Assembly: GCF_038002825.1 (NCBI RefSeq)
Contig: NZ_JBBODF010000001.1
Location: forward strand, 7,192,001 to 7,256,000
Direction: 5' to 3'
Origin: Paenibacillus sp. FSL H8-0048
Lineage (GTDB): Bacteria > Bacillota > Bacilli > Paenibacillales > Paenibacillaceae
DNA: 64,000 nucleotides
In this document: positions 58,805 through 64,000 of the stretch, one piece after another
Numbering within the stretch: the first letter of the stretch is position 1
How the letters are laid out: each line of letters starts with the position of its first letter
Notes under the pieces: model-generated
Seen by the model: only the letters and a program-made list of their open reading frames with translations
Database searches by the model: none
What the model was told of the DNA's origin: nothing
Program-made: the position numbers and the translations under genes

Positions 58805-59388
58805 TTTATGCATTTTGCGTGGCCTTGCTTCGAATGATTTATGCCATACTGTTCCCGCTTAAGATTGTGGGAAGAGAGAATGTGCCGAAGGAGGGTGGAG
58901 TCCTGCTCTGCGCGAATCACATCAGCCTGCTTGATCCTATGACGATCGGCATTAAGCTGAAGCGACAGGTAAGATATATGGCCAAGGCGGAATTATTCAA
59001 TGTTCCTGTGCTGGGCTGGCTCATCAAGCAATTGGGTGCATTTCCTGTCAAGCGTGGCGGCGTAAGCAAAGAATCCATTAAGACGTCCCTCAATACGCTT
59101 CGCAGCGGACATGTGATGGGCATCTTTCCGGAAGGAACGCGGAACTCCGATTCCGGTTCAGCCAAGAAGGGCGCAGCGAGCTTCGCGCTCCGCAGCGGCG
59201 CAGCCGTTGTGCCGGCAGCTATTATCGGTTCCTACAAGCCATTCCGCCGGATGACTGTAGTGTATGGGGCACCCATAGACCTCAGCGCATTTGAAGGTGC
59301 GGGAAGTGATTCTCTGGAAGCTGTAACCGATGTTATTATGGGACGCATCCATGAAATGATCAGTACCGGTAAGCCCAGTTCGCGGTAA
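58801..59388 (+). CDS. plsC: 1-acyl-sn-glycerol-3-phosphate acyltransferase
   Basis: 195 residues. Transfers an acyl chain to lysophosphatidate to give phosphatidate, at the membrane. N-H-I-S-L-L-D (H-x4-D) near 40 and F-P-E-G-T-R-N near 110 are the PlsC motifs I and III. The N-terminal stretch is hydrophobic. It starts inside the cmk stop (ATGA). The cmk-plsC-ypfD order is common in Bacillales. Confidence 0.94.
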   Translation: MIYAFCVALLRMIYAILFPLKIVGRENVPKEGGVLLCANHISLLDPMTIGIKLKRQVRYMAKAELFNVPVLGWLIKQLGAFPVKRGGVSKESIKTSLNTLRSGHVMGIFPEGTRNSDSGSAKKGAASFALRSGAAVVPAAIIGSYKPFRRMTVVYGAPIDLSAFEGAGSDSLEAVTDVIMGRIHEMISTGKPSSR

Positions 59389-59563
59389 GTCCGGGAGTCA
59401 AATCCCCTGCTTCCGTGAATAGCTTATAAATTACAGCATAACCGCTATTTTTTGGAACATACTAAGCAACAAAGTGAAATGGTTTAACGAAGCATTGATT
59501 GTTTTGAACTCTGCTCTACGCGGGTTTAAATAAATGGGGTTTTGAATCGAGGAGGGTAATCAC

Positions 59564-60892
59564 ATGTCTGAAGAAATTAAGAATCAAGAAGCTGCGGATA
59601 ACGTTGAGAATAACGAGACCGTAGACAAGGCAGAAGCTGTGGAATCCGCTGTAACCGAATCTGCAGAAGTTGTTGCCAGCAATGAAGAAGAAGTGACAAG
59701 CCAGGAAGGTCTGGAAATCATTTCTCTGAAAAAAGGCGATACCGTGAAAGGAACAATCGTCAAAATCGAAGATAACCAAGCTTATGTAAGCATTGGATAT
59801 AAATACGACGGCGTTATTCCTATTCGCGAATTGTCTTCCGTTCAGCTGGACAATGCCGCAGCAGCGGTAGAAGTTGGCCAGGAAGTGGAATGCAAGGTTG
59901 TCAGCATCAACGACAACAAGGAGAGCCTGGTGCTGTCCAAGCGTGCCATCGACAGCGAGAAATCATGGGAAGATCTGGAGAAGTATTTCGCTTCCCAGGA
60001 ATCCTTCGAAGTTACTGTAGCTGATGTTGTCAAAGGCGGCCTTGTGGCTGACGTTGGCGCACGCGGCTTCATCCCTGCTTCCATGGTTGAGCGTCACTTC
60101 GTTGAAGATTTCAGCGACTACAAGGGCCGCACACTGCGTGTCAAGGTGAAAGAACTTGACCGTGAGAACAGCAAGGTAATTCTCTCCGCCAAAGAAGTTC
60201 TGGAGGAAGAATTCGAAGCTAACAAGCAGAAGATTATGGCTGAGCTGTCCGAAGGCCAAATCATCGAAGGTACGGTTCAACGTCTGACTCAATTCGGCGC
60301 ATTCGTCGATGTTGGCGGCGTAGACGGACTGGTTCACGTATCCGAGATCGCTTGGAACCACGTAGAGAAGCCATCCGATGTAGTATCCGAAGGCGACAAG
60401 GTTCGTGTTAAAGTACTTAAGGTTGATCCTGAAAAGGGCAAAATCAGCCTCAGCATCAAAGCCGCTGCTCCGGGTCCTTGGGATTCCGCAGCAGGTCAGA
60501 TCAACATCGGCGATGTGGTTACAGGCGAAGTTAAACGCCTTGTAAACTTCGGCGCATTCGTTGAACTGCTGCCAGGCGTTGAAGGCCTTGTGCATATCTC
60601 CCAGATCTCCCACAAGCACATTGGTACTCCGCACGAAGTGCTTAAGGAAGGACAGGAAGTACAAGTGAAAGTGCTTGACTTCAACCCATCCGAGAAGCGC
60701 GTCAGCCTGAGCATCAAGGAAACTGAAGAAGCTCCGGCTCCTTCGGCAAGACCAGAACGCAGCAACAGCAGAGACAGAGCCCCTAAAGAAGTGCTGAACA
60801 ATCCTAACGTATCGCTCAGCAATGAAGGCCTCAGCTTCACACTGGCTGAACGTTTCGGTGACAAGCTGGACAAATTCAAGGGTAACAACTAA
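59564..60892 (+). CDS. ypfD: S1-domain RNA-binding protein (YpfD, 30S S1-like)
   Basis: 442 residues. An acidic first ~45 residues (E/A/V-rich) are followed by four S1 domains at about 50-120, 135-205, 220-290 and 310-380, each with the V-x-x-G-A-F-V-D or V-x-x-G-x-x-A pattern (e.g. F-G-A-F-V-D-V-G-G-V-D-G-L-V-H-V-S-E). The C-terminal ~50 are Arg/Ser/Pro-rich. It is related to RpsA, but Firmicutes versions are shorter and not always essential. GGAGGG precedes ATG 59564. Terminator follows. Confidence 0.94.
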   Translation: MSEEIKNQEAADNVENNETVDKAEAVESAVTESAEVVASNEEEVTSQEGLEIISLKKGDTVKGTIVKIEDNQAYVSIGYKYDGVIPIRELSSVQLDNAAAAVEVGQEVECKVVSINDNKESLVLSKRAIDSEKSWEDLEKYFASQESFEVTVADVVKGGLVADVGARGFIPASMVERHFVEDFSDYKGRTLRVKVKELDRENSKVILSAKEVLEEEFEANKQKIMAELSEGQIIEGTVQRLTQFGAFVDVGGVDGLVHVSEIAWNHVEKPSDVVSEGDKVRVKVLKVDPEKGKISLSIKAAAPGPWDSAAGQINIGDVVTGEVKRLVNFGAFVELLPGVEGLVHISQISHKHIGTPHEVLKEGQEVQVKVLDFNPSEKRVSLSIKETEEAPAPSARPERSNSRDRAPKEVLNNPNVSLSNEGLSFTLAERFGDKLDKFKGNN

Positions 60893-60924
60893 TCCCTTTG
60901 TTATCTCATCATAACGGGTAAAGT

Positions 60925-60966
60925 AATCGGCGAGCCCTCGATCAGAGGGTTCGCCGATTGTCTTTT
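60925..60966 (+). terminator. Terminator after ypfD
   Basis: AATCGGCGA-G-CCCTC / GAGGG-TT-CGCCGATT stem and loop, then TCTTTT. Confidence 0.9.
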
Positions 60967-61032
60967 CACGGTTAGCCAATTGGAATGTTTTTTGCTATGA
61001 TGAGTAACGTAAGGAAGACAGGAGGAATGAAT

Positions 61033-62358
61033 ATGGCAAGACCCGTAGTGGCCATTGTCGGCAGGCCTAACGTCGGAAAGTCGACGATTTTTAACCGGCT
61101 GATTGGCGATAGATTGGCCATCGTAGAAGATAAACCGGGGATTACACGTGACCGGATATATGGAGTCTCCGACTGGAACGGCAAATCCTTCAGTGTCATT
61201 GATACTGGCGGGATTGAGATTGACGGAGAAGACGCTATTCTGAAATCCATCCGCGTTCAGGCGGAGCTGGCGATTGAGGAAGCGGATGTGATCGTCTTCA
61301 TGTGCGAGGCGAAGAGCGGACTCACGAGTTCGGATGAGGAAGTGGCGCAGATTCTGTTCCGTTCCGGCAAGCCGATTGTTCTGGCTATCAATAAAGTCGA
61401 TAACATGAAGCGCACCGAAGATATTTATGAATTTTACACCCTTGGAATTGGTGATCCAATCGGCATTTCAGGAAGCCACGGAACCGGAATCGGCGATCTG
61501 CTGGATGCGGTTGTTGAACGTCTGCCAGATAAGGTAGATGAGGAATATGATGAAGATGTCATCCGTGTGGCCTTAATCGGACGTCCGAATGTGGGTAAAT
61601 CTTCACTGGTCAATGCGATTCTGGGTGAAGAACGCGTTATTGTCAGTGATGTTGCGGGAACTACACGCGATGCGATTGATACGCCGTTCGAACGGGATGG
61701 CCAGCGTTATGTGCTGATCGATACAGCGGGCATGCGCAAACGCGGCAAGGTCTATGAGAACACGGAGAAATACAGTGTCATGAGAGCCATGAAGGCGATT
61801 GAGCGTGCTGATGTTGTACTCGTTGTAATCAACGGCGAAGAAGGCATCATCGACCAGGACAAGCACATTGCCGGGTATGCCCATGATGCAGGTAAGGCCT
61901 CAGTCTTTGTCGTCAATAAATGGGATGCCATTGAGAAAGACGACAAGACGATGCAGAATTTCGAACGTACCATCCGCGATCACTTCCTCTTCATGAGCTA
62001 TGCTCCGGTGGTATTCCTGTCTGCGCTTACCAAACAGCGTCTGCAGAAGCTGCTGCCGGTCGTACAGCATGTGGCCCAACAGCACGCCCTGCGGATTACT
62101 ACCCATCTGGTGAATGATGTGGTGTCGGATGCTGTGGCGATCAATCCTCCGCCTACGGACAAAGGCCGCCGTCTGCGCATTAACTATGTAACTCAGGTTG
62201 CTGTAAAGCCGCCGACCATCGTGGTATTCGTCAATGATCCTTCGCTGATGCACTTCTCCTATGAGCGTTACCTGGAGAACAAGATCCGTGCAGCGTTCAA
62301 TTTCGAAGGTACACCGATCCGCCTGTTTACACGGCGCAAATCCGAGAACGAAGGTTAG
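61033..62358 (+). CDS. der: Ribosome biogenesis GTPase Der (EngA)
   Basis: 441 residues. Two tandem G domains, each with G-R-P-N-V-G-K-S (near 10 and 182), D-T-G/A-G, N-K-V-D and N-K-W-D, then a KH-like C-terminal domain. Needed for 50S assembly. The upstream in-frame starts at 60985-61027 lack a good ribosome site; ATG 61033 has CAGGAGG about 7 nt away. der-plsY-gpsA are tightly spaced and likely one operon, as in B. subtilis (der, gpsA). Confidence 0.96.
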   Translation: MARPVVAIVGRPNVGKSTIFNRLIGDRLAIVEDKPGITRDRIYGVSDWNGKSFSVIDTGGIEIDGEDAILKSIRVQAELAIEEADVIVFMCEAKSGLTSSDEEVAQILFRSGKPIVLAINKVDNMKRTEDIYEFYTLGIGDPIGISGSHGTGIGDLLDAVVERLPDKVDEEYDEDVIRVALIGRPNVGKSSLVNAILGEERVIVSDVAGTTRDAIDTPFERDGQRYVLIDTAGMRKRGKVYENTEKYSVMRAMKAIERADVVLVVINGEEGIIDQDKHIAGYAHDAGKASVFVVNKWDAIEKDDKTMQNFERTIRDHFLFMSYAPVVFLSALTKQRLQKLLPVVQHVAQQHALRITTHLVNDVVSDAVAINPPPTDKGRRLRINYVTQVAVKPPTIVVFVNDPSLMHFSYERYLENKIRAAFNFEGTPIRLFTRRKSENEG

Positions 62359-62370
62359 GGGAGAAGAGTA

Positions 62371-62988
62371 GTGGCGTTTGAACTTCTGGTTATCGTTATA
62401 AGCTATCTGCTTGGCTCCGTCAGCTTCAGTGTACTGCTCGCCCGGCTGCTTAAGGGGATTGATATCCGCCAATATGGAAGCGGCAATGCGGGAGCGACCA
62501 ATACGCTGCGTGTGATGGGGAAGGGACCGGCCATACTGGTGCTGTTTCTGGACGTACTGAAGGGAATTGCCGCAGTCTGGCTTGGCACATGGGCCGGGGG
62601 ATGGGGAAGCTGGGTCGCAGTGGTCTGCGGACTCGCTGCGATCATCGGGCATAACTGGCCGGTCTATTTTCACTTTCGCGGGGGAAAAGGGATTGCAACG
62701 ACGATTGGTGTGATGGCTACGCTGGTATTCTGGCCTGCGCTGCTTGCCGGTCTGATTGCTATTCTTGCTATTGTACTTACACGGTATGTCTCGCTGGGCT
62801 CGCTGATTTTTGTGGCGCTTACTCCAGTCTTCCTGTTGTTCACGGAGCATACAACCCCGGAGCTATGGGGAAGTCTGATCATTGTGGTGTTCGCCTTCTG
62901 GCGTCACCGCAGCAATATCGTGAAGATCTCGCAGGGCCGTGAGAACAAAATCGGCTCCAAAGCCAAGGAGGGGAATCGCGTTGTCTGA
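62371..62988 (+). CDS. plsY: Glycerol-3-phosphate acyltransferase PlsY
   Basis: 205 residues, five helices. Transfers acyl from acyl-phosphate to glycerol-3-phosphate, the first membrane step of phospholipid synthesis. Motifs: Y-L-L-G-S-V-S-F-S (loop 1), G-S-G-N-A-G-A-T-N (loop 2, G-S-G-N-x-G-x-T-N), H-F-x-F-R-G-G-K-G-I-A-T (loop 3). GTG 62371 with GGGGAGAAG upstream. It overlaps gpsA by eight bases; gpsA makes its substrate glycerol-3-phosphate, and plsC acts next. Confidence 0.96.
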   Translation: MAFELLVIVISYLLGSVSFSVLLARLLKGIDIRQYGSGNAGATNTLRVMGKGPAILVLFLDVLKGIAAVWLGTWAGGWGSWVAVVCGLAAIIGHNWPVYFHFRGGKGIATTIGVMATLVFWPALLAGLIAILAIVLTRYVSLGSLIFVALTPVFLLFTEHTTPELWGSLIIVVFAFWRHRSNIVKISQGRENKIGSKAKEGNRVV

Positions 62989-64000
62989 TAAAGTAACCGT
63001 GCTGGTCGCGGGCAGTTGGGGAACTGCGCTGGCTACTGTGCTGGCGGCTAACCACTCGGAGGTTTATCTGTGGACGCGAAAGCCTGAGCAGGCTGCCGAG
63101 ATTAACGAGACACATACGAATCAACATTTCCTGCCGGGAATCAAGCTCCCCGGGAATATTATTGCCACCACGGACATGGAGACTGCCGTCTCCGGTTCGA
63201 AGGCGGTAGTCATTGTCGCGCCTTCTTCCGGAATGCGTCAGGTGGCGCATAGTCTTAAGCCATTCTGGAAGGACGATATGCTCTGCATTCACGCGACGAA
63301 GGGCTTCGAGACCGAGACCATGAAGCGGATGTCCACAGTGATCTCGGAAGAGCTGGGCTGCGGCGAAGGTGACATTGTTGTGCTCTCCGGGCCGAGCCAT
63401 GCGGAAGAAGTGGTACGGCTCTGTCCGACCACGGTCGTAGTGGCTTCGCCGGATGAGGGCCGTGCCAAGGCGGCGCAGGGGCTGTTCATTAACAATGACT
63501 TCCGTGTGTATACCAACAGGGATCAGCTGGGCGTAGAGCTGGCTGGTGCACTGAAGAATATTATCGCGCTGGGTGCAGGGCTGTCCGACGGGCTGGGCTT
63601 CGGGGACAACGCGAAGGCGGCGCTGCTTACCCGCGGCCTGGCCGAGATCTCCAGGGTCGGTGTGGAGATGGGAGCGAATCCCTTAACCTTCTCCGGCCTT
63701 GCCGGACTCGGGGACCTGGTCGTAACGGCAACGAGCCAGCACAGCCGGAACTGGCGCGCGGGCTCCATGCTGGGCCAGGGCCGGCCGCTGAATGAGGTGC
63801 TGGACTCGATGGGGATGGTTGTAGAAGGCATCCGGACAACGGAGGTGGCTTATGCAATCTCGCTGAAGCTGGGCGTACAGATGCCGATTACCGACCAGAT
63901 TTATCATGTGCTGTTCAAGGGCAGAACACCGCGTAATGCCGTGGAAGCTCTGATGGGCCGTGACCGCAAGACGGAGATGGAGGCTATTTCCCAGGAGACC
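62981..64000 (+). CDS. gpsA: Glycerol-3-phosphate dehydrogenase [NAD(P)+], truncated by window end
   Basis: 340 codons are present with no stop before base 64000, so only the last few residues are missing. It reduces dihydroxyacetone phosphate to sn-glycerol-3-phosphate. Landmarks: K-N-I-I-A-L-G-A-G with the catalytic Lys, S-G-P-S-H-A-E, G-L-A-G-L-G-D-L and S-R-N-W-R-A-G. The cofactor loop reads V-A-G-S-W-G where most GpsA proteins have G-A-G-S-W-G: the first glycine of G-x-G-x-x-G is Val. TTG 62981 has AAGGAGGGG 7 nt upstream. It shares 8 bp with plsY. Confidence 0.95.
   Translation, partial: MSDKVTVLVAGSWGTALATVLAANHSEVYLWTRKPEQAAEINETHTNQHFLPGIKLPGNIIATTDMETAVSGSKAVVIVAPSSGMRQVAHSLKPFWKDDMLCIHATKGFETETMKRMSTVISEELGCGEGDIVVLSGPSHAEEVVRLCPTTVVVASPDEGRAKAAQGLFINNDFRVYTNRDQLGVELAGALKNIIALGAGLSDGLGFGDNAKAALLTRGLAEISRVGVEMGANPLTFSGLAGLGDLVVTATSQHSRNWRAGSMLGQGRPLNEVLDSMGMVVEGIRTTEVAYAISLKLGVQMPITDQIYHVLFKGRTPRNAVEALMGRDRKTEMEAISQET

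Noticed and set aside
59963..60979. A 338-codon minus-strand frame over ypfD
   Set aside because: Arises from the repetitive S1 domains; its start lies beyond the ypfD terminator and no motif is visible.
1..64000. tRNA and rRNA genes
   Set aside because: No cloverleaf with a GTTCGAATC-type T arm or rRNA segment was recognised; the rib, T-box and GEMM elements are the only structured RNAs I can support.

Overview
The window reads as a chromosomal backbone segment of a spore-forming, moderately GC-rich Bacillales, most likely Paenibacillus. Grounds: sporulation and germination genes (spoVAA/AB/AF, ytfJ, dacB, spmAB, ypeB), a mostly + strand gene order that follows the Bacillus subtilis block spoVA-lysA-ppiB-rib-scpAB-dacB-spmAB-rluB-resABCDE-serA-ypbDG-ypbH-prsW-ypeB-ypfA-cmk-ypfD-der-gpsA, strong Shine-Dalgarno sites and AGGGTGG-type T-box logic. 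The genus is inferred from gene content and style; no database search was possible.

Layout. 0-6.4 kb: end of an AI-2E-family permease, a carboxylesterase, a repeat-filled intergenic stretch, an orphan membrane-anchored PstS-like protein, an FMN-riboswitch-controlled EamA permease (probable riboflavin importer) and a secreted stalk-domain protein. 6.5-12.4 kb: spoVAA-spoVAB-spoVAF (AF with a ~365-residue acidic repeat extension; AC, AD and AE are missing), lysA, ppiB. 12.7-17.7 kb: YwaF-like membrane protein, an LPXTG adhesin, a dead IS1182-type remnant. 17.7-28 kb: mscL, a second FMN riboswitch with ribD-ribE-ribBA-ribH, scpA-scpB, a DUF2953 protein, ytfJ, dacB-spmA-spmB. 28-30.5 kb: a microsatellite and an intact IS1182-family element. 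30.7-37.7 kb: small amidase-like protein, rluB, resABCDE. 37.8-47 kb (accessory): glpK, a minus-strand metabolic cluster (ThDP enzyme, CMD protein, STAS-like protein, unusual KAS III) under a c-di-GMP-I riboswitch, a chemoreceptor-like protein, and a WYL regulator divergent from an SDR. 47-64 kb: serA with T-box, ypb genes, a polysaccharide deacetylase, mecA/ypbH, prsW, ypeB, a PilZ protein (ypfA), cmk-plsC-ypfD, der-plsY-gpsA (cut by the window end).

The most interesting system is the 39.4-43.3 kb cluster. A sigma-A-like promoter, a GEMM-I (cyclic di-GMP) riboswitch and a terminator hairpin precede a ThDP-dependent acetolactate-synthase-like enzyme, a carboxymuconolactone-decarboxylase-fold protein, a STAS-like protein and a KAS III homologue that keeps its Cys but has lost the canonical His and Asn. 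This suggests a second-messenger-controlled pathway for a small acyloin or keto metabolite. A PilZ-type candidate c-di-GMP receptor (YpfA) lies in the same window.

Other points: two FMN riboswitches, one over an importer candidate and one over biosynthesis; two inverted copies of one IS about 11 kb apart flanking the rib/scp/spm block; a family of ~51-bp tandem repeats shared by two distant intergenic regions; a promoter that runs straight into a terminator upstream of cmk.
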